64,000 nucleotides of DNA from NCBI GenBank assembly GCA_039000515.1, contig JBCFYV010011164.1:50250905-50314904 (forward strand), in the 5' to 3' direction. A program made the position numbers and the translations under genes. Of this stretch, positions 46,383 to 56,769 are shown one piece after another (the first letter of the stretch is position 1; each line of letters begins with the position of its first letter). The notes under the pieces were generated by a model. That model was not told the origin of the DNA. It did no database searches and saw only the letters and a program-made list of their open reading frames with translations. The stretch comes from Timema cristinae (lineage: Eukaryota > Arthropoda > Insecta > Phasmatodea > Timematidae).

Positions 46383-49075
46383 TTAGGTACAATGAATATG
46401 GCACACTAACAGAAGGTGGAAGAGATTGTGGATCTAACGGAGGAAAGGAAGCAGGATGTGTGGAGAGGGAGTGGAGTGATAGAATTAAGAAAAAGATATA
46501 TGCTACATTGGATGGGAAATAATAAGGAAGGAGAAATGGAGTTGGGTTTGTAATGAGGATAGACTGGGAAGTAGAGATGGAGAGAATAAATGACAATATA
46601 ATGAAAATGGTAATTACAGATAAAGGAAAGCAGTTAGAAGTACTGCAGGATATATGCCCCTCAAGTTAGATACAATTTGGAGGAGAAAGAAAATTTTGAA
46701 GAAGAACCGAAAGGCAAGTGGTGATGGGGGACTTAAATGCCAATGTTGGGAAGGATAGAAGAGGTTTTGAACCGATACTAGGAGCTAATGGATGGAGAGA
46801 AAGAAATGAAGAAGTAAAGAAACTCCCGGAGCTGTGCTCAAGAAATGGATTAAAAGTGGGAAATAGTTGGTTTAAGAAAAGCAGGGATACAAGATAACAC
46901 GCTATAACTGGAATGGGGAGAAAAAATCCTTAATTGACTATTTTATATTAGATAGAGAAGCAAAGGCGTGCACAATGAACATTAAGGTCCTGCCAAGTGT
47001 CTCTTTAGATGGGGACCATGGACTATTAGTCCCCAACATGAAAGGCTGGAGGAGGGGTGCCAGATAGTAAGCAGAAAAATAGGGTAAGGATATGAAGCTC
47101 AGCCAAATGGAGGAGAGAGTGAGCTTTCAAGCCAGAGTAAGAGCAGCATTACTAAAGGATAACATAAAAGGAGAAGAGGATGGCAAAGTTTCAAAAAGTG
47201 CATGCCTGTGGTAAAAGCGGCAGAGGAGATATGCGGAAGAACTAGTGGAAAGAGAAGATATAAGGAAAAGTTAAAGGAAGCAGTGAATTCCAGGAACAAA
47301 GCCTTTCATAGAATGGTTCACAAAAAGAACAAGAGAGACAGAGGATAAGGATAGGAAGAAAAAGAGAAATGCAAAATAGATAGTAAGAGAAGGGAGAAAA
47401 ACATGGATGGACGAGTAGACAAAAGTGCTACAGATTGATGTGGAAAGGAGCAAGAAGATAATGTATAGTCAAGTGAGCCAAAGGACGGAAAATAGGAAAG
47501 AGGTCCTAACTTGGGATGAAAAAGGAAGGATAATGGAGAGGAATGAGGAGGTAAAGAAGCTGTGTAAATCATATTTTGAGAGATTGTTGAACCCAGAGGG
47601 GGAAGGATTGGTACAGGAGAATAAGAAGAGAAGGAGGAGGATGTAGCAAACCTAACCTGGAAGAAGGTAGAAGGGGCCTTGAAAAGGATGAGGAAGGGAA
47701 AGGTACCAGGAGTGGACAAACTCACGGTGGAAACGATAACAGTAGCAGGAGAAATGGGTCTACATTGGTGGTACAGAGTAGCAAGGGTATTGTGGAGAGA
47801 GAAGAAAGTGCCAGAGGATGGGACAAATGGTATTATATTACCATTATTCAAGAAAGGGGATAGGAAGAGGTGTGAAAATTATAGAGGCATAGCACTGATG
47901 TGTCATTGTGTGAAAATGTATGAAAATAGTTTGGAAAGTAGAATTAGGAGAATGAGTGTGGAGGGAAAATGGAGTGAGGAGCAACATGGGCTCAGAGAGA
48001 AGAGGTCAACGATAGATTTAATATTTGGAATTAAATAGTTGATGGAAAAGATATTGATTTGGAAAGGATCTGGTAATGGCATTTATGGATGTAGAAAAAG
48101 CTTATGATAGTGTGGATAGAAAGAAAGTATAGAAAGCACTGAAGGGGGTTGGAGTAGAAAGAGGAGTAGCTATGAGAGTAAGGAAAATGTATGATAATAA
48201 TGTAGCTGTGTAAAGAATGAAAGAGAGTGGACAGAGTGGTTCCGATTTAAAAAATGGAGTAAAGCAGGGAAGTGCCCTCTCACCATTACTATTTGTATTG
48301 GTGATGGAAATGATAATTTTAATATGGTGAAAAGTGAAGTGATGGTGATGACAAGGAAGTGAACAAGGCCAAGAAAGGTAATAGAACTGGATGGAGTAGA
48401 TTTGAAAGAAGAAAAGAATGGGAATTATCTGGGTAGATTGATTGAGGCAAAAGGGGGCAGCAGAGAAGATATGTGAGACGAGGACAACAGGGAGAGGTTT
48501 TCTAAATTTGTGTAAGAGACCTAGTATGGAAAAGAGAAGTGACCCTAAAGTGTAAGGAAGTGCATATAGAGCATACTTCATACCCATAGTAACGTGTGCA
48601 ACGGAAACTTGGGCTTTGTATAAAAGAAAAACAAAGAAAGTGGAGGCCATGGGAATGAAGTGTTTGAGGAGAATGCTGGCTGTCAACCCGAAGAGATAGG
48701 ATCAGGAATGAAGATGTAAGGTCTATAGTTGGGGTACATGAGATAGTAGAGGAAGCTAGGATGATATTGTATAGACACGTAATGAGGATGCAAGGGGAGA
48801 GGATTCCAAGAAGATTATTGAATATGAAGTATGTATGAAAGAGACCACAAGGTAAACCAAGGAAGAGATGGGAGGAACAGATAGCAGCAGGTGTGCAAGT
48901 GAGAGGAGGATAGTGGAAGATAGTGTTGAAGGAAGAATGGTGAAAGGACAGAGAGAGAGATGGAGGCATTTTACTAAACAGACCCAGCCACAGGCTGGAA
49001 ACAGTTCATCATCATCACTGATGATGATGATGACGATGATGGTGATGATGATAACACACAGGCTCAAAGATTCAC
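46383..49075 (+). mobile_element. Decayed non-LTR retrotransposon (LINE) with endonuclease and RT
   Basis: The 5' part reads, in shifting frames, an AP-endonuclease domain (KVEEIVDLTEERKQDVWRGS near 46410; MGDLNANVGKDRRG near 46720, in a frame with breaks). The middle holds reverse transcriptase (KGKVPGVDKLTVE; PLFKKGDRKRCENYRGIALM; EQHGLREKRSTIDLIFG; MAFMDVEKAYDSVDRKKV; GVKQGSALSPLLFVLVMEM). The segment that should hold the FADD active site is deleted near 48315, where the sequence jumps to NMVKSEVMVMTRK. The C-terminal part aligns with fragments at 782-1020 and 63030-64000. It ends ccacaggctggaaacagttc and a (gat)n microsatellite. Many stops make it inactive. The clade is not resolved. Confidence 0.87.
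49000..49065. repeat. (ATC)n/(GAT)n microsatellite at the LINE 3' end
   Basis: atcatcatcactgatgatga then tgatgacgatgatggtgatg follows the LINE 3' end. Microsatellite tails of this kind often mark the 3' end of non-LTR elements. Confidence 0.8.
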
Positions 49076-49278
49076 TACACAATGTTAGTCACTATTTATG
49101 TGTGTATGTTTCTCTTGTGGTCTTAGACAGTTTTGTCTTAATCGTGTAATTATTCTAAATTATCTAACTTTACATTGTTGTAGGTACCTATTAGGGCTCT
49201 TTGATTCACTCTCTTATATGTGTATTAATAACAATGAAATATATAAATATAGTGATAGAGGCCCCTAAAAAAGAAAAG

Positions 49279-49313
49279 ATGTCTTCTCGTTTAGTTTGTG
49301 TCCTTTCACCAGA
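49279..49313 (+). CDS. Alternative candidate first exon (MSSRLVCVLSPE)
   Basis: ATG at 49279 opens 35 nt ending in a strong donor, ccaga|GTAAGTC. It leaves phase 2, the same as the candidate at 43835, so either could join the exon at 49937 in frame. It lies only 0.6 kb from that exon. Upstream sequence has no compatible acceptor that would extend the frame from 43835, so the two look like alternatives rather than consecutive exons. Low confidence. Confidence 0.4.
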
Positions 49314-49936
49314 GTAAGTCTTAAATTACTTTTGTTTAGTAGCACTAATGAAAATATTAATTTACAGTCAAATTTTATTGCGAGCATTTAAAACACATAT
49401 ATCACCAGTCATTGTAGTTGTACACAATCTTTGATAGTATATGTATAGTACCAGAAAAAATTGATTTTACTGGAAAAATATAAATTAAAGTAAATTCATT
49501 AAATAAGTGAAAAACTAATCTAACAGCTTTGAGATCTATTATAAAGCACATTAGAAACCAAAAAGATTAAATTGTAATGGTTATTGCTCGGTTTTGACTC
49601 CTGAAACAGTAGGACTTTAGGTTAAATATGTCCTCTCTGATAATAATGTTGGTCTGTGGTTCATCATATTTTATATAAGAAATGTTAACCTGTCAATCTA
49701 TTTTTGACAGAAAAATAAATTCCACTTTTACCTAGGAAAGTTATTTAAATACCATCAGTGAGGAAAAAAAATTGCAACCAAGAGATCTAAACATTTTGGA
49801 ATATTTCGCTGCATGAAGTAATAAAAGTTAGGATGAGAAGTTTCTCAGGAAGGAGAGATTTAGTGAGACACAATTGTTAATGTGGTTATGTTTCAAAGCT
49901 CTTGTATCACACGACCACATTGAATGTTTCACAGAG
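49314..49936. other. Intron, nothing recognised
   Basis: AT-rich, ending at ttgaatgtttcacagag; the first AG (49934) and the second AG (49936) are both possible acceptors. Confidence 0.45.
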
Positions 49937-50259
49937 AGCGGAGTACTTTCACACTGTGATTCGACCGATGCTTCAATCAGGCCATGAAGGTGAGTTGTGT
50001 GAGTGGATGAAACAAATGGGCCTCCTGCGCCGGGGAGTACGCTGCAATAACCCTGAGTGCCATGGTGTCGGCACCATGAAGTGGAGCAAGGCCCGCATTG
50101 TTGACAAGTATAACTGGTCCTGCTTCGACTGCCCCAAGAAGGTGTCAATAAGGGATGGCTCCTTCTTCGTCAACATCAAGTGCGAGCTCAAAGCTGCCAT
50201 ACAGGCCATTGTGGGCTGGTGTGAGCAGACGCCTGTCGATGTCACTTGCAAACACCTTA
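49937..50259 (+). CDS. Domesticated transposase gene, zinc-ribbon exon
   Basis: The exon encodes AEYFHTVIRPMLQSGHEGEL then CEWMKQMGLLRRGVRC, a zinc-ribbon with CNNPEC (C-x4-C) and CFDC (C-x2-C) about 26 residues apart, then KKVSIRDGSFFVNIKCELKA and AIQAIVGWCEQTPVDVTCKH. A ribbon followed by K-x-S-x-R-x-G-(T/S)-FF is the classic start of IS1595/ISXO2 and Merlin transposases. The donor is ctta|GTGAGC (phase 1). Higher GC than its flanks and the absence of stops support selection. Confidence 0.83.
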
Positions 50260-51634
50260 GTGAGCTTACTTATTATTTTTTGTCATCCTGTTTATTTTAA
50301 CCTGACACCTGCTGATAGTTTGGCCTTGTGGCTTAGAGCTCTTTCACACGTAGCAGGTTGAACCTTGCCATCGTCGCTAGGAGCGGTATTGCTAGAAATA
50401 AAGTCTGATTGTTTAAAGGTAGGCCTATCCTTTCAGATGAAGCAGACCTGCATGTTTGCGTGGGTTGAAAAATCACTTTATTAAATATAGCATAGTATCT
50501 TATTGTGTGACTTTTGATTATTTTAATAAAAAGAAAATTAACTTGAGACATGAATAATATGAAAGCAGACACAGTTCCTCCTGTTGTGAGCTATTCAATT
50601 CAGGATTTGTACAGTTTAGGTAAAATAAGACTGTAATGATACCAAACTTTTTAGTATGTTCTTAGTGGCCTGTTATTTAGTATGTATTTCTGCACATGAT
50701 ACCAAAGTGAATCAAGTTTGTTACAACTTTTTGATAGTGTTAGACATATTTAATTATTTTTCCATCATTTTCCCTGAACTGATTGGCTAGACGTCTGCTT
50801 TATTCTTCTTCCATGAGAGGTGAGGCAAGGTCGGCTGTAGGGGAGGAGGAGGCCGAAATAAATGTAATTGAATTAATATTTTCACATGTATAGTATCGTA
50901 AAGTTATAGTAGAAATTTTATGAGAAATTGGTCAGGGAACTTGGGAAAATAGTCAGGGAAAAATCAGGGAGAATCTTTTTTTTTTACAAATACTGTAGGA
51001 ACCCTGACATATAATCATGTTAAGTTTCCAATAGGTCTGTTTAATGTGACAAGACTCTAAGAGGAATACAGATTGTGAACAATAGCAACCAAAGTGTGGC
51101 GAGGTGTTTTCCTTGAACTACATCAGTACTTTGAGAATATTAGACATGTGAAAAAAGTTTTAAAAAAACATCTATTTATAATACAAGTGTGAGAATGCTC
51201 CAAACTATGCAATTTTCTGCTAGAGTGAAGGTGCAACCATTCTTTCTTGTTGCACCTTTGCCTTCTTAAGTAAAACAAGAACTTTCCGATTGCAATCCAT
51301 TTCCATTCACTAGAAAACCCAAAATTACTACAAAATGTGTGAGCCAATTTTAAAAAGATACTCGCCTCCAGTGACGTTGTGAAAGGGCTCTTAGTGATGC
51401 TTATTACAGAGAATTCTTGTTGTATCTCTGGAGGTGGTTAAAATAATTTAATATGGCTAGGAATTTGTTTTGTTAAGTCATTTAGAGTCCTGTTGCTTGA
51501 GCTGGGTGGTTAGTGATTTAAGAATAATGTACGGGTTAAAAGTTTCTAAGCTTTGCATAGTGCATGTGAAGTTGATGGCGCTGTGTGCTGAAATAGCCTT
51601 AATTTTATAAGATTGTGCCACTTGTTTGCTCTAG
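50260..51634. other. Intron with a hAT-like remnant
   Basis: Around 50930-51005 repeated tcagggaa motifs and gtaggaaccctg look like the right end of a hAT-type element. No left end was found. The remainder is unassigned. Confidence 0.45.
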
Positions 51635-51887
51635 ACTTAAGAACCACATAGTGAAGCGTGTATACGAGCGCTGCCTGGATGTGGTGCAGAACTACATCTT
51701 GAGCCATCCCCAAGACTGGCTTCTGGGCGGAGACAAGAACTCTGTAGTAGTGGTAGACGTGTTTCCTGATGGATACATGTCAGAGCGTGCCTTAGGAGCG
51801 GGGAAGAAGGGCAAGGTGCTGTGCATTGCCGACACCAGTCTGATGCCTGCTAGGACCTGGTGCGCTATGCTGCATCACAGTGGACAG
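51635..51887 (+). CDS. Domesticated transposase gene, first DDE-like exon
   Basis: After tttgctctag the frame reads LKNHIVKRVYERCLDVVQNY then ILSHPQDWLLGGDKNSVVVV, then DVFPDGYMSERALGAGKKGK and VLCIADTSLMPARTWCAMLH, ending HSGQ before GTATTA (phase 0 out). The VVVVD segment aligns with the first catalytic Asp of Merlin-type enzymes, where D-E is usual; here it is D-V. The acceptor requires two bases from the previous exon, but GT-AG splicing at 50260 supplies only one, so the junction is one base short. Confidence 0.83.
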
Positions 51888-52369
51888 GTATTATCACTAC
51901 TATCACAGCACCCACTAGTCAGTTTTCAGTTGATCACACAAGAAAACTAACATTGTAGTTAAAAGTCAATCTTTGACCCTTCTCTATCAATTACTTACAC
52001 ATAACATTTGAGAATGACAAGAATAACTTTGAACGGCCATAATTGGTAATGTCAGTGTGTTCTTGTCTTTGTGGCAATATACATGTATAATAATAATAAT
52101 CAGAGCCTGGATTTTGATGACGTGTCATCTTTTTATTGCTTCATTACAGACAATGCTCAAGTGCACATAATTCTATTCATAACATCCTAGTCATGGAAAC
52201 ATTTTTCATATCTTTCTTGGGTTACTTTTAGTCATATCTTGACTAGGTATATTTTTAAATACTATTGATATTTTCTAAATGCATAGCTACTCAAACATAC
52301 AATTTTGCAGCATATAGTTGTCGGAATGATAAGATAATGTAGGCATTGAACTTTGTACCGCTTTGTTTT

Positions 52370-52565
52370 ACGATTGTAAAATACACATTCCTAGCGAGAG
52401 ACTGCAACTAGCTGAATAAGGTTGAGTTGGGAGGGGGTAGCTATTACTTTTGAAGCAGATATATGTAATTCAATATTATATTCATCAGAATGCAAGAGCT
52501 TACATTTGTAAAGTGTGTGTTGGATCTAATCATGTGCATTCATTATAAGTTTTTTGTTCACATAT
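52370..52565 (+). repeat. Dispersed repeat, inverted copy of 23278-23530
   Basis: cattcctagcgagagactgc, agctgaataaggttgagttg and gagggggtagctattacttt mirror the other copy. No reading frame was recognised. Confidence 0.75.
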
Positions 52566-53629
52566 TTGTTTAACATTAAGGTGGTCCAATGGTCAAATAA
52601 CAATTTTTTGTAACTTTTAAGTCATTTTTTGATCATTCTAAGGTCATCAATGTCTGGGCCCTTCAAATAAGCAAACGGAGAGAGAGAGAGATATGAAAGT
52701 CATAGATATATCAGTGCACGCTAAGACTGACATCAATAGCAGATCCAAGCTGTTTCTCGAAGCTTAGCTTAGCTTTGTTATACATTTGTGAGCCCTCCCT
52801 ATTTCCTAGGTAGTTTTTGACTTTTAGTGAATGGCTTGCTATTAATGTAGTTTGGTTCAAAGTTTTGGTTGTTATAGCTAGGAAGAAAAAAAAAAGTTCA
52901 TGAAGGAGGACATAACTGTAGATACTTAGAATGATTTGCAGAATTCAAAAATAAAGAAATAATACTGGCTGCTATTGATTTAATCAAACAACTTAGGGTA
53001 GATGTGAAATCATTTCTTTCCTCAGTTTACAGATCAATGAATCAAATTACAGTAGGATTTGGCTAATTCGACATTGGTTAGTTTGAAAAATTGGATAATT
53101 TGAACCCACCATGATTCCCCATGAAATCTCTATTTAAATAAATGGTAAAAAAAATAACACTTAATATGAATTTTAGAAGGAAATCTTTGGATAATTCGAA
53201 ACCTTATACATTGTTATTTTTTTGATTTTTTGCTTATTTCAAACCTGTGTTAACAATCTTTATTAAACCACCCCATGCACCGAGAATTTCAAATAAAGTT
53301 GGGAGTTAGCCTATTGACACATAGTAAATGAGAAAGCAGGGAACTAATAACTGGTGGCGAGCAGCTCTCCTAATAAGTGGCTTTCATCAATTTTGTTAAA
53401 ATATGTAATTTTCATATGGTAATTTTTCCAAGTTTTTTATATTTTGTGTTTGACTTTTTATGAGTTTTTATATATGTGTTTCATATAGCATATAAAAAAT
53501 TGTATGATAATATATATCACATTTGGAGGGGATTGGTTTATTGTGTACTAGCTGCCTAGATACTCATGAAAATGGTTGATTTGAATCTTGGAAATTCCAA
53601 AAAAAATTTATATATCCCTTGGACCTCAC

Positions 53630-54600
53630 ACTAAAATAATTTTACTGTGTATGGTTGCCACAACTCAACTAATCACTTTTTTAAAAATGCGATTCAATGA
53701 TTTTTATAAGTAAAGAGGAATTTTGCAAATCTTACTCAAAAACAAGCATAATCGTATAATCACAGATGGTGTTCATGAATTGGCAAGCATTCATAAGGAT
53801 TTTTTATATCATGTCAAAAAAATTACCTGTTTCTGTCATTTCTTGAATAATCATTGTATAGTTCATTCTCAAGATCTCTGTAAATTGCGTATGAAGAATG
53901 TCATGAAAGTAGTAGTACAAATTAACAGCGCTTGTACATTGAAACAGATTGTTTATAGAGTTTAAGTTACTGAAGAATTGGACTGTCAGTATGGAGAGCT
54001 TCTTTTTCACACAGATGTTGTCTGTCAGACAAATAAAGGCAAAGTCCTTCAACGATTCAAGGAACTACTTCCTCAAATAAAATATTTTCTTAAAGAAATT
54101 GATATGATCTCCTACCTATGACTGGATGATCTAGCATGGCAAATCTATTTTGTATTTCTTCTTGATAACACAGAAAACATTTGAACTAACTAAATTTGGA
54201 ACTGCTAGGTTATGACCAAAAAACCATAAACATGATTTCTGTGGTTCAACCCTTTTCTGGAAAATTGGCGTTGTGTAGAACCAATTTTCATAGAAACTAA
54301 ATAGTTTTTAAACACTTAATTATTTAACTCTTTAAACTTAATTATGTTTAATACAAAAACTTTTCGAGGCGAAAAAACAACTTAAAATCATTGAAAATCT
54401 GAGAACCAAGTTTTTCCAAAGGCTTACAAAGTTTAGACAACTTTAACCATTTGCAAGATTTATTTCAAACAACTTTTCTCCTTGTGATATTGAAGACAAA
54501 ATTTTTTAGGAAGTTCATTTTGTTTTTACTTGTATTGATTATACTACATTGGCAATGAAAATCACAATACTAAATGATGCCCAACGGATAAAAACTTTCT
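53630..54600 (+). pseudogene. Decayed hAT transposase fragment (GTF2IRD2/SCAND3-like)
   Basis: Pieces resemble the central part of BED-type hAT transposases: NNHCIVHSQDLCKLRMKNVM, INSACTLKQIVYRV, YGELLFHTDVVCQTNKGKVL then QRFKELLPQIKYFLKE, and LDDLAWQIYFVFLLD. Frame breaks occur near 53965 and 54120. Neither end of the element is recognised. Confidence 0.65.
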
Positions 54601-54894
54601 CTTTGGTGACTAGTATCTGAGTTTCTAATGTGTCATAGTTTTACAACCACTATAGCTGAGCTGATAAGCTCTCTTAGCAATCAAGGCAATGCTGATCATT
54701 CAGTATAGTTACAATATTACAAAGTCATGTTATAACACCAAACATTGATAAACTTTAACACACATAATAAAAAAAAAACGCCCTGGCAATCATTTAAAAA
54801 TGAGTGTTGGAGGGTAAGGTAGATAATTGTTGTAAGCTCATTGCTACACTTCTAAAATGAATAACTGAGTATAAATTATGAATAAATAGTTAAT

Positions 54895-55327
54895 CAGGGT
54901 TTCTACCATCTGGGAAAATCAAGGAAAACTGGAATTAGCCAGGAATTTGAAGTGATCAAGAAAAAATGGGAATAAGTCGGGAATTTGGTAAATTACAATA
55001 AAAATCTGTGAAAATGTGGTTTTACTCAAAATATGAGATTTAATAATCACTAAAACAGTAAATAATAACGTTATTCAAACTAGTTTTTTTGTTTATAGCT
55101 GTGTAATATATTTTTAAATGCCTAGTAAACAATGTTAATACAAATTTTAAAAAATAGTTTATTTAAATTTTAAAATTTATTATTATTCATAAAAAAAGAT
55201 TTATAAAAAAAATGAGGGGGGTGGGTGGGTAGTTAGAAGAATGTGACATATTTTTTAGTCGGGAATTTTAGGAAATGATCAGGGAAAAAGTCGGGAATGT
55301 CATTGGTCAAGTTGAGTAGACACCATG
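54895..55327. mobile_element. hAT-type MITE
   Basis: The left end CAGGGTTTCTACC is mirrored imperfectly by GTAGACACCATG on the right. Both ends carry repeated gggaatttgg/cagggaaaa motifs (gtcgggaattt, tcagggaaaaagtcgggaat). The interior is AT-rich without a reading frame. Confidence 0.6.
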
Positions 55328-55354
55328 TTAATACATTGTAACGATAACATCTTA

Positions 55355-55535
55355 CAAGACCTCACGTTGCACGCCAATTGTAAAGATTACAATATTATCG
55401 TACCCCGTGTTGCACGCCAATTGTAAGTGTTGCATCTTACTTTACTGCCCCGAGTTGTACGTCAATTGTAACGTATACCTTTTATAGAGTCTCTTAGAAA
55501 ACCTCCACGTTGAGCGCCATTTGAAACATCACACA
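55355..55535. repeat. Array of four GTTGCACGCCAATTGTAA-like motifs
   Basis: cgttgcacgccaattgtaaa (about 55366), tgttgcacgccaattgtaag (about 55408), agttgtacgtcaattgtaac (about 55454) and cgttgagcgccatttgaaac (about 55509) recur with 42-55 bp spacing and a CCC or CTC just before most of them. They lie immediately right of the hAT-type MITE. Confidence 0.7.
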
Positions 55536-56124
55536 ATATACTTTCTAAGGTTATATGAGTGGGTGCTATGTTTTGAATATCAAGACTTCCTCGTACTTTA
55601 TATATGTTAAGTTTTATTTCCACACAATTTTATCAACTGTAAAATTACTGTACTCATTATGATGCACTAGTTAGGCAATGTGCCTATATGTTATTACATC
55701 TTTGTACAACGGTCCTGCACACGTCTATCAACTACAGAAGACGAGGAGTGACTCTCACAACTAGCGTCAGCAAGCCAAGCGTCTTGCTGAGCTGTTGATT
55801 GTGAACCCCGTAAAATGGATACTCTCGAACCCAGATCATTACTTGATTTCTTTCTATCGACCAATAGGGAAATTATCTATGAGCGCGAAACTAAATCTGG
55901 CTTGGCGTCACTATGCACCTGCTATTATTTTACTGCACAATACATCCCGGAAATCAGACCATGCCCTTGACACGTGCAGCTAAATGAAATAAAAAAAAAG
56001 AAACATGGCCGTAGTTTAGAAAAGATGAGTTTAAATCAAGCTAACTGAAAAAAGGAAATATGAAGATATTTACTTTAAAATATGATCTCAAATATTAATA
56101 AAGACAGGATAATCGATATCATTA

Positions 56125-56310
56125 CAACATCTAAAAGGAAAACCTCTTTTCACTTAGAGGTAATTGAAAAGGAAAACCTCTTTTCACTTTTGAGGTAATT
56201 GTATTGTATTTGGAAGAAGATACAGGAAAGGTGGATAAAAACATATAAATGAATGAACAAAATATGGCTTTTATAATGAAAAGAAGAACACAGTGCACAC
56301 CTTACATATA
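56125..56310. mobile_element. Copy of the MITE family at 19455 with a small duplication
   Basis: tatttggaagaagatacagg, aaaggtggataaaaacatat and atggcttttataatgaaaag match the arm of 19455-19832. At its left edge ggaaaacctcttttcactt plus gaggtaattg occurs twice in a row (about 34 bp apart). Confidence 0.6.
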
Positions 56311-56769
56311 GCTAAGCAGTTTAGTATTCATAATCTAGTTTTGATACCCTGGAGTTTTCTTTAGTATTCTCAGCCACTGACAGTGTAACAATAATATCTA
56401 GTACTTTCACACTAGAATGTAGATCAAATGAATGGTGTGAACAATCTGTGGTTGAATTTCGGTTAAAGGCCCTCGGCCCTTGTGACGTGGCTTCACAACC
56501 GACCAAAGTATCCTTCTGCGCCAACAAGAACAGATGGATCACGGAAACTGTAGATGGTGCTAGCTACCAGACAGGTCTTGTGGAAGAAATCACACGTTTG
56601 GAAATCAGTTTTCTCAAGAACGAGTGAAATTTTTATGTTAATAAATTCAACATCCCTTCTAAGATAGTGTATCAATGTTTATTAATTGTTACATTTTCTT
56701 ATTTTTTTTATCAATCTGGCAGTTTTCTATTGAAAAATGTCAATTTTATTGATATTTGATCACTATTAA

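Noticed and set aside
47318..47851. Long minus-strand frame with Ser/Phe-rich translation
   Set aside because: It lies antisense to the purine-rich LINE reading frame and has no independent motif.
48102..48686. Minus-strand 194-residue frame
   Set aside because: Also a shadow of the LINE sense strand, hydrophobic only because of base composition.
49279..49313. Use of this segment as an internal exon between 43905 and 49937
   Set aside because: Every nearby AG acceptor gives a stop codon in the phase required by the 43835 exon, so it works only as an alternative first exon.
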